DNA from: an uncultured Clostridium sp.
Lineage (GTDB): Bacteria; Bacillota; Clostridia; TANB77; CAG-508
Assembly (NCBI GenBank): GCA_900553865.1
Contig: USFC01000009.1
Span: 1-28,042, forward strand
DNA: 28,042 bases
Direction of reading: 5' to 3'
Shown: piece by piece, positions 1-8,250 of the stretch
How positions within the stretch are numbered: position 1 is the stretch's first letter
Layout: every line of letters begins with the position of its first letter
Program-made: the position numbers and the translations under genes
The notes under the pieces: model-generated
Databases searched by the model: none
Told to the model about the DNA's origin: nothing
The model's input: only the letters and a program-made list of their open reading frames with translations

Positions 1-55
1 AAGGAGTGTCCCAAGTGTTCCGAAATCGGAACGAAAAGGACCGTCCCTACTGTTC
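1..55 (-). repeat. TTGGGGACG-family element at the smc 3' end, copy 1 (degenerate, possibly double)
   Basis: On the minus strand TAGGGACGGTCCTTTTC lies between short arms GAAC and GTTC (29-32 and 52-55), overlapping the smc stop codon. It is followed by a perfect GTTCCGA/TCGGAAC hairpin (17-32 region) and a second degenerate core, CTTGGGACACTCC, running to the window edge. Confidence 0.55.
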
Positions 56-3000
56 ATAGTTTCATTGAAAGTAGTTTGCTTATACCATTTTCCTCCATTG
101 TTACGCCATATACTGTGTCTGCCGCTTCCATAGTTCCCTTTCTATGAGTAATAACTAAGAACTGCGTTTCTTTACTAAACTTTTTCAAATATTCCGCATA
201 TCTGTATACATTAACATCATCTAGTGCTGCTTCAATTTCGTCTAATATGCAAAATGGTGCAGGATTTATTTTTAATATTGCAAACAACAAGGCTATTGCT
301 GTAAATGCTTTTTCACCACCAGATAGAAGCATCATATTTTGAAGTTTCTTTCCTGTTGGTTGTGCTTGAATATCTATTCCACACTCTAATATGTTTGATT
401 CGTCTTGTAATATAAGTTCTGCCTTTCCTCCGCCAAACAATTCAACAAATACTTCATTAAAGTTTTTATTTATTATTGCAAATTTTTCTGCAAATTGAGT
501 TTTCATGGTTTCTGTCATTTCTGAAATCATTTTTCTCAATTTAGCACTTGTATTTTCCAAGTCTAAACGTTGTTCATTCATAAATTCGTAACGTTCTTTT
601 GTCTTTTTGTATTCTTCTATTGAATCTACATTTATGCTTCCTAAGTTTTTAATTTGATTTCTTAAATCATGTACTTGTTTTTGTGCAACTGCTATGTTTG
701 TTGGTCTTTCGTATTCTTCTGCATTATTAGGAGTTATTTCATATTCTTCCCAAAGATGATTTACAAGTTGCTCTTTATCTTGTTCTATTTTAGTTTTCTT
801 TACATCTATTTTTACTAGTTGTTCTTTTACATCCTCTAGTATTTTAAATTTATCTGTAATATCTTGTTCTAATTTAACTAATTTTTCATTATTTTTGGTT
901 CTATTTGCTTTTAAATCTTCTACTATCTTAGAACTATTTGAAACTTCTTGTTTTATTTTTTCTATTTCTTGTTTTGAAGCTTCTATAGATGTATCTATTG
1001 CACTATTTTCATCTTTAATAGCGCTAATTTGAATTTTCTTATTGTTTATACTTGTATTGCTATTTTCAATATCTTGATTAATTCTTTCTATCATTTCGTC
1101 TATTGACATATTGCTTTCATCAAATGAAGATACTGATATTTTTAAATTTGTAATATCAAAGTTTAAATCATCTATGTAAGTTTGGTTATCTTTATTAGTC
1201 TTTGCAAATTCTTCTATTACTACATTTAATTCTTCTATTTCTTTTGTTAAACTTGCTATTTCATCTTCTTTTTGCTTTTTAACTTCTCTATTTACTTTTT
1301 TCTCTTCTTCAATATTTGAGGTTTCTTCTTTTAGCTTATTTAGTCTATTTTCTGCCTTTTCTATATTTTCTTCTATAGAAACCATTTTTTGTTTTTCAGT
1401 TGCATATACAATATCAATTTCTTGCATATTTTTTTCTAATTCTTCTGATGTTTTTAAAGTAGTTTCAACTGATTTTTCGTATTTTTGTTTTTCTTCTTCT
1501 AACTCTTGTTTTTGTTTTTCTAGCTTTTTAATTTGTTTTTCTAAATCCTCAATTTCTCTACCTCTACCTAAAATGTTTACTGTTTTAGATATAACACTAC
1601 CACCAGTAATTGCACCTGTAGGATTAATTAAATCTCCCTTTAATGTTACAATTCTAAATTGATAATTGTTCTTTTTAGCTAGAGCAATAGCGTTATTCAT
1701 GTCTTCTACTATAACTGTTCTTCCAAGTAAATTTAATACAATTTGCTCATACTTGCTTTGGTATTTTACTAAGTCTGAAGCAATTCCTATAACTCCATCA
1801 ATTCCACTTTGTTTAATGTTTTCTATTTTTTTACCTTTTACAGATGTAATTGGTAAGAATGATGCTCTTCCTAAATTTCCATTTCTTAAAAATTCTATTA
1901 ATTTTTTAGCATCTTCTTCTGTATCTGTAATAATATTTTGAAGTGCTGCACCTAAGCACATTTCTATTGCTGTTTCATATTCCTTTGGTGTAGAAATTAA
2001 ATTTGCCAAAACCCCATGCATACCTTTTTTTAAAGTAGCATTTTTTTCACATTCTATAAGTAAATTTTTAACACTCTTTGTGTATCCTTCTTTTTCTTTT
2101 TCTGTTTCTATTAAAAATTTAAGCCTAGAATCTTTCATTCTTGTATCATAAACAACATTATTAATTTTGCTGTCATATTCTTTTAATTTTGCTGATGCTT
2201 TTTCTTTTTCTTCTTTAATTTTTTCTAATTTAGTGGTTGCTTCATTCTTTTTAGCTTCAATATCATAAAAACCTTTAGAAAGTTCTTGCTTTTTCATACG
2301 AGCGCTATCTAATTCAGAAATTGCTGTTTGAATTTCTTGTTTTATAGTTTTTTGCCTTTTTTCTAAGTTTTCAAAATTGATATCTTGTGTATTAATTTCA
2401 GATGCTACTTCATATTTTTTATCTACATCTTGCTCAACTTTTTGCTTTTTAGCCTCTATTTCTAATTCTTTTGAAGTTAATTTTTTAGTTATCTCTTCTA
2501 ACTGAGCTTGTTTTTCTGCAAGTTCTTTTTCAAACTTTTCTCTATTTTGATTTAGTCCTACCTTTTTATCTTGTTTTTGTTTTTTCTCTTCTTCTAATTC
2601 TTCTATTTTTTCTGTTATTTCTGTTATTTCCTCTTCAAAACGCTTTGCATTTTGTTCATTATTTACTTTTCTTTCTTGCATAACATTAATTTCAGAATTA
2701 ATTTTTTCAATTTTATTTGAACTTTCAAAACCAATATTTTGCATTTGTTCTATTTTTTCTGTCATTTCATCTACTTGTGCTTTTAGTTCTTCTTTTAATT
2801 GTTTTACTTTTTCAAACTTTTCATTTTCGTCATCATATTGATTTTTGAATATTTCTTCATCTTTTATAATTTCTTCTAATTTTGTTTTATATGTTTCTAT
2901 GTTGTAGATAAATAAGCCTACTTCAATGCCTTTTAATTCTTCTCTTAAATCTAAAAATTTCTTTGCTTTTTCAGATTGAATTTTAAGTGGTTCTATGTTT

Positions 3001-3599
3001 CCTTCTATTTCAGTTAAAATGTCATTTATACGAAGTAAATTTAATTTAGTTTGCTCTAATTTCTTCTCAGATTCTTGCTTTCTTGTTCTATATTTTACAA
3101 TTCCTGCAGCCTCTTCAAAAATACGTCGTCTATCTTCAGATTTGTTGCTTAATATTTCATCTATTTTACCTTGTCCGATTATAGAATATCCGTCTTTTCC
3201 AATACCTGTATCCATAAATAGTTCTAATATATCTTTTAATCTACAAGGTGTTTTATTTATAAAATACCCTGTTTCTCCGCTTCTATAAATTTTTCTTGTA
3301 ACAGTTACCTCATTATATTCAATAGGAAGCTTACCATCTGAATTGTCTATTACTATAGATGCTTCTGCAAAACCTAATGATTTTCTATTTTGTGTTCCAG
3401 CAAAAATAATATCAGAAGAAGTAGCACCTCTTAGAGATTTCATGCTTTGTTCTCCTAATACCCATCTAATACTATCTGATATGTTACTTTTTCCAGATCC
3501 ATTTGGTCCAATTACAGCTGTAATTCCTGGCTTGAATTCTAACATTGTTTTATCTGCAAAAGATTTAAATCCTTGTAGTTCTAGTCTTTTTAAATACAT
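54..3599 (-). CDS. smc: Chromosome partition protein SMC
   Basis: ATPase subunit of the SMC-ScpAB condensin, which compacts and segregates the chromosome. The N-terminal head has Walker A GPNGSGKSN at residues 31-39. Two long Lys/Glu-rich coiled-coil arms follow, separated by a hinge domain around residues 510-640. The C-terminal head carries signature LSGGE (1092-1096), Walker B FCILDE (about 1116-1121) and the switch histidine in THRKG. At 1181 residues it is the normal family length and looks intact. The frame can be opened at a GTG at 3608, but AAGG sits directly against that GTG and about nine bases before the ATG at 3599. The family usually begins MYLKRLELQGF, so the ATG is chosen. It is transcribed alone from a consensus promoter (3649-3677). 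A TTGGGGACG-family repeat overlaps its stop codon. ftsY, often the next gene, would lie outside the window. Confidence 0.97.
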   Translation of the reverse strand: MYLKRLELQGFKSFADKTMLEFKPGITAVIGPNGSGKSNISDSIRWVLGEQSMKSLRGATSSDIIFAGTQNRKSLGFAEASIVIDNSDGKLPIEYNEVTVTRKIYRSGETGYFINKTPCRLKDILELFMDTGIGKDGYSIIGQGKIDEILSNKSEDRRRIFEEAAGIVKYRTRKQESEKKLEQTKLNLLRINDILTEIEGNIEPLKIQSEKAKKFLDLREELKGIEVGLFIYNIETYKTKLEEIIKDEEIFKNQYDDENEKFEKVKQLKEELKAQVDEMTEKIEQMQNIGFESSNKIEKINSEINVMQERKVNNEQNAKRFEEEITEITEKIEELEEEKKQKQDKKVGLNQNREKFEKELAEKQAQLEEITKKLTSKELEIEAKKQKVEQDVDKKYEVASEINTQDINFENLEKRQKTIKQEIQTAISELDSARMKKQELSKGFYDIEAKKNEATTKLEKIKEEKEKASAKLKEYDSKINNVVYDTRMKDSRLKFLIETEKEKEGYTKSVKNLLIECEKNATLKKGMHGVLANLISTPKEYETAIEMCLGAALQNIITDTEEDAKKLIEFLRNGNLGRASFLPITSVKGKKIENIKQSGIDGVIGIASDLVKYQSKYEQIVLNLLGRTVIVEDMNNAIALAKKNNYQFRIVTLKGDLINPTGAITGGSVISKTVNILGRGREIEDLEKQIKKLEKQKQELEEEKQKYEKSVETTLKTSEELEKNMQEIDIVYATEKQKMVSIEENIEKAENRLNKLKEETSNIEEEKKVNREVKKQKEDEIASLTKEIEELNVVIEEFAKTNKDNQTYIDDLNFDITNLKISVSSFDESNMSIDEMIERINQDIENSNTSINNKKIQISAIKDENSAIDTSIEASKQEIEKIKQEVSNSSKIVEDLKANRTKNNEKLVKLEQDITDKFKILEDVKEQLVKIDVKKTKIEQDKEQLVNHLWEEYEITPNNAEEYERPTNIAVAQKQVHDLRNQIKNLGSINVDSIEEYKKTKERYEFMNEQRLDLENTSAKLRKMISEMTETMKTQFAEKFAIINKNFNEVFVELFGGGKAELILQDESNILECGIDIQAQPTGKKLQNMMLLSGGEKAFTAIALLFAILKINPAPFCILDEIEAALDDVNVYRYAEYLKKFSKETQFLVITHRKGTMEAADTVYGVTMEENGISKLLSMKL

Positions 3600-3638
3600 T
3601 TTTTTCACCCTTACTTGCTTTTTATAAATTTCGCTATA

Positions 3639-3668
3639 ATATGCTAAAATTATATATTTTTAGCATAT
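3639..3668. repeat. Perfect palindrome over the smc promoter
   Basis: Arms ATATGCTAAAA (3639-3649) and TTTTAGCATAT (3658-3668) are perfect inverted copies around an 8-nt centre. The palindrome covers the -10 box and most of the spacer of the smc promoter, which is an operator-like position. It could also form a weak AT-rich hairpin in RNA. No regulator can be assigned from the sequence. Confidence 0.55.
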
Positions 3669-3677
3669 TTTTGTCAA
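3649..3677 (-). promoter_or_regulatory. smc promoter
   Basis: On the minus strand, TTGACA (3672-3677) and TATAAT (3649-3654) are separated by exactly 17 nt, a full-consensus vegetative promoter. It lies about 50 bases upstream of the smc ATG. An 11-bp inverted repeat (3639-3668) covers the -10 box and most of the spacer. Confidence 0.8.
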
Positions 3678-3701
3678 GTTCATTTTTATCTTTTAATGTG
3701 C

Positions 3702-3743
3702 AAAAAGCACAAGTAATCAATTCCATGATTACTTGTGCTTTTT
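3702..3743 (-). terminator. Rho-independent terminator of the coiled-coil gene
   Basis: A perfect stem of about 18 bp, left arm 3702-3719 and right arm 3726-3743, closes a 6-nt loop and contains GCACAAGTAATCA. On the minus strand it ends in a T-run and follows the stop codon at 3754 by ten bases. The T-run on the plus strand means it could work in both directions. Confidence 0.85.
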
Positions 3744-3753
3744 TACTCAAGAT

Positions 3754-4557
3754 TCACCTTAAATCTAAAGTGAAACCTTCATCTTTAATTGTCAATTCAA
3801 ACTCATCAATGTTAAACTCTTTCTTAAGAATTTTTAACAATTCTGATTTAAACTTTTTTTGATACTCGCAATACCAAGTAGTGTCAATACACATCGGGCA
3901 ATTATACCAGTCAGGTCCAAGATGTTTAAATAATTCGATGTCAAAATAAAAGTCACTTGAAATTACAATAAAAGTTTCCTTACTCATATCATAAATTCCT
4001 ATATTACCTGTCGGTACTTCCGTACTTCCATAATGTACGTACCTAAATGTTTTCGTTACGTCTTTAATGTAAAACTCCTTTGTGATTTTCCTTCCAAATT
4101 CCTTTATATTCTTTTTCATATACGTAATGAACTCATTCACCATGATGCTACATTGTATATCAATATAGATATCCGGTTCTTCTTCTTTCTGTTTAATGTT
4201 TTTCTTAAGCTCTTCCATACTTTTTTGTATGCTGTTCAAAGCTTGTTGAATTTCACCTTTTTCATTTTTTTTAGAACTTATTACTTGTTCTATGTTTTTA
4301 TATTCATTTTTAATTTCTTCGAAAAGAATTTTTGCTAATCCTGATCTACGACTTCTAAGAACTACTAATTTTTTGCGAATATTACTTTTCTGTTCTTGCA
4401 ATTCTCTCAAAGCGGAGGTACATTCATTCAATTCATTTTTCAAAGCAGCTTCTTTTTCTTCTGTTGTTTTAAGTTCCCCTTTCTCTTTTTCGATTTCTTC
4501 TCGCAACTCCTGTACCGTGGAAAACCGAGTACTTAAATTTTCTTTTTTCATTGACAA
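3754..4557 (-). CDS. Coiled-coil protein of unknown function
   Basis: Not recognised. It has 267 residues with no signal peptide or membrane segment, so it is probably cytoplasmic. Residues about 10-130 are rich in Glu, Lys and Gln with heptad spacing, predicting a long coiled coil. The remaining half is a mixed, probably globular domain containing CPMCIDTTWYC, a CxxC followed by a third cysteine that could bind metal or be redox-active (inference). The first start is a TTG at 4557, five bases after GGAG. An ATG two codons later (4551) is the alternative, at longer spacing, and the choice changes only two residues. It has its own promoter (4600-4628) and terminator (3702-3743), so it is a single-gene unit between smc and a divergent HD-GYP gene. 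Confidence 0.75.
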   Translation of the reverse strand: MSMKKENLSTRFSTVQELREEIEKEKGELKTTEEKEAALKNELNECTSALRELQEQKSNIRKKLVVLRSRRSGLAKILFEEIKNEYKNIEQVISSKKNEKGEIQQALNSIQKSMEELKKNIKQKEEEPDIYIDIQCSIMVNEFITYMKKNIKEFGRKITKEFYIKDVTKTFRYVHYGSTEVPTGNIGIYDMSKETFIVISSDFYFDIELFKHLGPDWYNCPMCIDTTWYCEYQKKFKSELLKILKKEFNIDEFELTIKDEGFTLDLR

Positions 4558-4599
4558 TTAATCTCCCTTCAAATTATAGTATTACTGTTATGCACTATC

Positions 4600-4628
4600 A
4601 TTGTATCACATTTACATAAAACAGTCAA
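4600..4628 (-). promoter_or_regulatory. Promoter of the coiled-coil gene
   Basis: On the minus strand, TTGACT (4623-4628) and TACAAT (4600-4605) are 17 nt apart, about 40 bases upstream of the start codon. A GAAGGGAG ribosome binding site follows. Confidence 0.75.
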
Positions 4629-4636
4629 CTTAAACC

Positions 4637-4667
4637 TGACGCATTGGGGACGTTTCCTTTTGCGTCA
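4637..4667 (+). repeat. TTGGGGACG palindromic element, copy 2
   Basis: Arms TGACGCA (4637-4643) and TGCGTCA (4661-4667) are perfect inverted copies around the 17-nt core TTGGGGACGTTTCCTTT. It lies between divergent genes. It is the closest relative of the copy inside the U32 gene at 26143-26173, with 29 of 31 bases identical. Confidence 0.85.
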
Positions 4668-4972
4668 ATGATGTGAAACAAGCTTTTATAAAAAATTCAT
4701 ACCTTTTGCCAAAACAAAATTGGTCAGACGCATCTAACCAATTTATTTATTAATTATTTTATTAATTCTCATCATTTTCAATTTTCTCAATATCTTTTAT
4801 ATACCATTGTTTTGTATTCTTTCATTTAGAAACTCCTTTTTTATAAAAAAAATGACCCAAGGCTTCGAAAGTTTCTTGGATACCGCTCAATATATTTTTA
4901 CCATAATTCTTGGCAAAAATCAAGATGTTTTCACTAATTTCTGAAAAAACCTAAACTTAAATTATTTACTTA
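4668..4972. other. Non-coding intergenic stretch
   Basis: No credible gene. It contains an 8-bp inverted repeat AAATTGGT/ACCAATTT (4717-4724 and 4737-4744) with a 12-nt loop, and a weaker imperfect hairpin near 4858-4880 (CCAAG/CTTGG). The rest is AT-rich sequence leading into the HD-GYP promoter. Confidence 0.5.
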
Positions 4973-5001
4973 TTGCATTATATTTTTGCTTGTGTTATCA
5001 T
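4973..5001 (+). promoter_or_regulatory. Promoter of the HD-GYP gene
   Basis: TTGCAT (4973-4978) and TATCAT (4996-5001) are separated by 17 nt. Transcription would start near 5008, giving a leader of about 30 nt before the ATG at 5037. Confidence 0.6.
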
Positions 5002-5036
5002 TTAGCTAGTAAAAAATAAAAAGAGGTGCCTAACAT

Positions 5037-5981
5037 ATGAGAAATGAAAAAATAGATTTTTACAGTTCAACAAACCTAAAATCCTACAATTTAGATGATA
5101 CAATGAAATACCAGTTATCTATGCTTGAAAGGCTAGATGTATTTACAAAACGACATAGTGAAAATGTTGCCAATTTAGTTTGTCGTATATGTGAATATTT
5201 GCATTGTAAAAAGTTTTTTACTATACATGCTACTATATGTGGCTATTTACATGATATTGGTAAATTATTTATTCCACCAGAAATTTTAAATAAGCCCGGA
5301 AGCTTAACTGATGAGGAATATGAAGTAATAAAAACTCATACTACTTTAGGGTATGAAATGTGTATGAAAGACATAAAGTTAAGACCTTATGCAGACGGTC
5401 CTTTATATCATCATGAAGCATTAAATGGAACAGGATATCCTCAAGGTTTAACAAAAGATGAAATTCCATATGTTGCTCAAATTATACGTGTGGCTGACGA
5501 ATATGATGCAATTGTTACAAAAAGGCAATACACCACTCACATCAACATTTCTGAAACTTTAAAAGAACTTATCCATGATGCCAGACCAACAGACTATATA
5601 AAAACTGTTGCTTTAGATTCTTTAAAGCAAAACTATAACGTAGGAAAAATTAATAGTAAAGCCTTAAAAGCTTTATTTAAGGTTGTTATAGATGATACTT
5701 TATACGAAATTAGTTGTGTAATGGACTATATAAATTATTTAAAAGAGCAAGTAAAACGTTTAGAGCAAATTGAAAAATATGATTTAAAAAGTCAAAAAGC
5801 TAAAAAGGATAAAGATAAAGAATATTATAGAGAAGGAATGAGAATGTTATTTCAAACTGGAGAAACTTTTGAAAATTATCAACAAGTTTTAACAGAATAT
5901 CGTGAAGCTATAGCTACTAGAGAAAACGTAAAAGCAAAATTATACAATGAAATTGATATAATAAAAAAATTAAAAATCTAA
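5037..5981 (+). CDS. HD-GYP domain protein, probable cyclic-di-GMP phosphodiesterase
   Basis: Metal-dependent HD superfamily hydrolase of the HD-GYP class, whose members mostly degrade cyclic di-GMP. Visible metal-site residues are H40, HD in LHDIGK (72-73), H101, HHE (125-127) and D154 in VADEYD. The GYP signature is GTGYP (131-135). The usual HHExxDGxGYP reads HHEALNGTGYP here, with Asn for Asp. No sensor, receiver or membrane domain precedes it. Residues about 185-314 form a Lys/Glu-rich, probably helical tail that may oligomerise or bind a partner. AGAGGTG precedes the ATG. It is a single gene with its own promoter. A TTGGGGACG-type element begins three bases after its stop and separates it from the convergent mazF. 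Activity on cyclic di-GMP rather than another nucleotide is inferred from the family. Confidence 0.88.
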   Translation: MRNEKIDFYSSTNLKSYNLDDTMKYQLSMLERLDVFTKRHSENVANLVCRICEYLHCKKFFTIHATICGYLHDIGKLFIPPEILNKPGSLTDEEYEVIKTHTTLGYEMCMKDIKLRPYADGPLYHHEALNGTGYPQGLTKDEIPYVAQIIRVADEYDAIVTKRQYTTHINISETLKELIHDARPTDYIKTVALDSLKQNYNVGKINSKALKALFKVVIDDTLYEISCVMDYINYLKEQVKRLEQIEKYDLKSQKAKKDKDKEYYREGMRMLFQTGETFENYQQVLTEYREAIATRENVKAKLYNEIDIIKKLKI

Positions 5982-5983
5982 CA

Positions 5984-6028
5984 CTCCAAAAGGGACAGCT
6001 TAACCAAACGGAAACGTCCCCAATGGAG
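5984..6028 (-). repeat. TTGGGGACG palindromic element, copy 3 (long form)
   Basis: Arms CTCCA (5984-5988) and TGGAG (6024-6028) enclose, on the minus strand, TTGGGGACGTTTCC and a second partial block GTCCCTTTT. It fills the gap between the convergent HD-GYP and mazF genes, 14 bases after the mazF stop and in mazF sense. It may end transcripts from both sides. Confidence 0.7.
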
Positions 6029-6042
6029 CCTAAATAGCGTCA

Positions 6043-6390
6043 CTATTCTAACCCAAAGCTTACTCCTAATGCGCTGTTTATTTTGTTCATTACTTCATCG
6101 TCCTCAATATGCCCTATTTTTTCTTTTAGCCTACTTTTATCTATTGTTCTTATTTGTTCTGCAAGAACTACAGAATCCGCCTTTAGTCCACTATTTTCCA
6201 TTCCTATTTCTATATGTGTTGGCAATTTATTTTTGCCTGTTTGTGATGTAATTGCTGCCGCAATAACAGTAGGACTATGTTTATTTCCTATATCATTTTG
6301 AATTATAACTACTGGTCTTACTCCACCTTGTTCTGAACCTATAACTGGACTTAAATCTGCATAAAACATATCTCCTCTTTTTATTATCAT
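6043..6390 (-). CDS. mazF: MazF/EndoA (PemK family) endoribonuclease toxin
   Basis: Sequence-specific mRNA-cutting toxin of the Gram-positive EndoA type, 115 residues, the normal length. The N-terminus MIIKRGDMFYADLSPVIGSE and the GGVRPVVI and AAAITSQTGK blocks are highly typical. The catalytic pair known from Bacillus EndoA, R25 and T48, is present at the same positions, so the toxin should be active. An upstream TTG at 6423 is also in frame, but GGGAG precedes the ATG at 6390, which matches the family start. The gene lies 67 bases downstream of the GerS-like gene and is probably co-transcribed with it. No mazE-type antitoxin is visible directly upstream or downstream, so any antitoxin would be encoded elsewhere. 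Confidence 0.95.
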   Translation of the reverse strand: MIIKRGDMFYADLSPVIGSEQGGVRPVVIIQNDIGNKHSPTVIAAAITSQTGKNKLPTHIEIGMENSGLKADSVVLAEQIRTIDKSRLKEKIGHIEDDEVMNKINSALGVSFGLE

Positions 6391-6457
6391 TTGTCTATCA
6401 CTCCCAATATTTCTCCGTATCAAAGGTCTTTAGATATATTTTAAATATTATAAATAT

Positions 6458-7066
6458 TTATGAGATTGTCATCTCTGTATATAATATGTAGACTAGCATT
6501 TTTTTGTTAATATCTTCTACTTCCATTTTTATAGGTTTACCTGTTTGTTTGTCTATATATAATTTTTTTAACGTATTATATACATTGCCACTATTTTTTA
6601 CTTCTAATATTATTTCTTTTTTATTACTGTTTACTTTTTTATTTTCGCTTTCTTTATATTCTTTTATAAAGGAGTCTAGCCACAGCCTATTTTCTACAAT
6701 ATACTGACAATTTTGAAAGGTTGTTTCTAAATTTAATTTGTTGTTTATTACTTTTAAATCTTTTCCATCATATTTTGTTATTACTCCAGCAATGTTTTCC
6801 GGCTCTAATACTTCTTGTGTGGCTTCTCCATTTTCTATTTTTTGGCTTATTACATATTTGTTTTTATTTTTATTAGTTTCTATTGTTACATCTAACTTTG
6901 CACTATATGCCTTAATATTTAAAATTGAATTTATAATATTTTCCTCTGATTGGTTAACTATAGTATTTCCACCTTTTAATTTTTTATAATTTAAAATTAA
7001 AAAAATTGAAATTGAAATAATAACAAATGCGATAATTAAAATTATTATAAGCTTTTTACTTTTCAT
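6458..7066 (-). CDS. GerS-like membrane-anchored protein (germination lipoprotein GerS-related)
   Basis: 202 residues. An N-terminal hydrophobic segment (about 5-25) follows Lys residues and would anchor the protein outside the membrane. No lipobox cysteine is present. The rest resembles the LolA/LppX-type fold of GerS-related clostridial proteins, with the pattern NSILNIKAYSAKLDVTI, then QEVLEPENIAGVITKYDGK, then LYIDKQTGKPIKMEVED near the end. In Clostridioides difficile, GerS supports activation of the spore-cortex hydrolase SleC, and its gene lies in a neighbourhood with alanine racemase and mazF. Here mazF is directly downstream, which agrees with that context. The start ATG is preceded by AGAGG. 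Assignment rests on pattern recognition, and a role in germination is inference. Confidence 0.65.
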   Translation of the reverse strand: MKSKKLIIILIIAFVIISISIFLILNYKKLKGGNTIVNQSEENIINSILNIKAYSAKLDVTIETNKNKNKYVISQKIENGEATQEVLEPENIAGVITKYDGKDLKVINNKLNLETTFQNCQYIVENRLWLDSFIKEYKESENKKVNSNKKEIILEVKNSGNVYNTLKKLYIDKQTGKPIKMEVEDINKKMLVYILYTEMTIS

Positions 7067-7151
7067 ATTTCCTCTCTCTTTCTATAATATTTTTAATTTT
7101 CTTTTTATAATTGTTCAAATTATACAATTAAAACTTTAGCCATATAAAAAG

Positions 7152-7183
7152 AAAAAAGAATAGATATTTATTTACCTATTCTT
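7152..7183 (-). terminator. Terminator after dusB
   Basis: Stem AAGAATAG (7156-7163) with CTATTCTT (7176-7183). On the minus strand it is followed by a T-rich run, 16 bases after the dusB stop. Confidence 0.7.
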
Positions 7184-7198
7184 CTTTATTATATTTCT

Positions 7199-8167
7199 TT
7201 ACATATTAAAGTATTCTTTTAGACAAGTTTCTAATTCTTTTTTAGTTTCAATTTTATTTATCTTTTCTCTTAGCATAGCTGCATTTGGCATATTTTTTAT
7301 ATATGCTGACATATGTTTTCTTAATTCTTTAATTCCAACTATTTCTCCTTTTTCCTCTACTTCCCACTCTATATGTTTTAGCATAGTTTGCAACTTTTCT
7401 TTGCTTGCTACTTCTCTTATATTTTCACCTTTTAAATATGAAATTATTTCTTCAAAAATCCATGGATTTCCTAAAGCAGCTCTTCCTATCATTATTCCAT
7501 CTACTCCAGTTTGTTCAAACATTTTAGCTGCATCTTCTTTTGATTTTATATCTCCATTTCCTATAACTGGAATATTTACTGCCTCTTTTACTTTTTTTAT
7601 AATCTCCCAATCTGCTTTGCCTGAATAATACTCTTCCCTTGTTCTTCCATGAATTATAATAGCTGAAGCTCCCATTTTTTCAATTATTTTAGCCGCTTCT
7701 ACTGCAACTATGTTTTCATTATTCCAGCCTTTTCTTATTTTTACTGTAACTGGAACTGTTGACTTTTCTACTACTTCTTTTACTATTTTTCCTACTAATT
7801 CTAGGTCTAATAACAATCTACTTCCATCGCCATTTTTTACAACTTTTGGTGCTGGACATCCCATATTTATATCTACAATATCTGCTAATTTTGAAACATA
7901 TTGTGCGGCATATCCCATAGTTTCCACATCACTTCCAAATATTTGCATAGATATTGGCCTTTTTTCATCTGTAGTATCTAATAATAATTTTGTTTTATCA
8001 TCTTTATAATATAAGCCTTTGCTACTTACCATTTCCGTGCATACTAAACCTGCTCCATATTCTTTGCAAACTCTTCTAAAGGCTTTATCTGTAATTCCTG
8101 CCATTGGAGCTAAAATAATATTATTTTCTAAAGTTACATTTCCTATTTTTAATTCTTTTAAGTACAT
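7199..8167 (-). CDS. dusB: tRNA-dihydrouridine synthase (DusB type)
   Basis: FMN-dependent reductase that converts specific tRNA uridines to dihydrouridine. The TIM-barrel signatures are all present: LAPMAGITDKAFR (20-31), NMGCPAPKVV with catalytic Cys104, KIRKGW (143-148), IIHGRTREEYYSG with the HGR motif (173-175), NGDI, and IMIGRAALGNPWIF. Length is 322 residues, as usual. A TTG further upstream (8197) opens the frame, but AAGGGAG lies six bases before the ATG at 8167, which gives the family start MYLKELKIG. It follows rodA by 83 bases containing a palindromic element and is probably the last gene of the minD-minE-rodA transcript, which ends at the hairpin 7152-7183. Which Dus position it modifies cannot be read from the sequence. 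Confidence 0.95.
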   Translation of the reverse strand: MYLKELKIGNVTLENNIILAPMAGITDKAFRRVCKEYGAGLVCTEMVSSKGLYYKDDKTKLLLDTTDEKRPISMQIFGSDVETMGYAAQYVSKLADIVDINMGCPAPKVVKNGDGSRLLLDLELVGKIVKEVVEKSTVPVTVKIRKGWNNENIVAVEAAKIIEKMGASAIIIHGRTREEYYSGKADWEIIKKVKEAVNIPVIGNGDIKSKEDAAKMFEQTGVDGIMIGRAALGNPWIFEEIISYLKGENIREVASKEKLQTMLKHIEWEVEEKGEIVGIKELRKHMSAYIKNMPNAAMLREKINKIETKKELETCLKEYFNM

Positions 8168-8212
8168 TGCTTTCTCCCTTGACATTGCTTTGTTCAATTT
8201 CTTTGTAACTGT

Positions 8213-8248
8213 CTTTTTTGCTCCGTCCCCAAAAACAGGTACAAAAAG
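8213..8248 (-). repeat. TTGGGGACG palindromic element, copy 4
   Basis: Arms CTTTTTTG (8213-8220) and CAAAAAG (8242-8248) are complementary apart from one bulged base. The minus-strand core is TTTTTGGGGACGGAG preceded by TACCTG. It begins two bases after the rodA stop, in rodA sense. Confidence 0.7.
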
Positions 8249-8250
8249 CG

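Noticed and set aside
3600..3608. GTG start for smc three codons upstream
   Set aside because: The AAGG sequence is directly against this GTG, while it is well spaced from the ATG at 3599 that gives the family N-terminus.
8168..8197. TTG start extending dusB by ten residues
   Set aside because: AAGGGAG sits six bases before the ATG at 8167. The extension covers that site and is not in the family.
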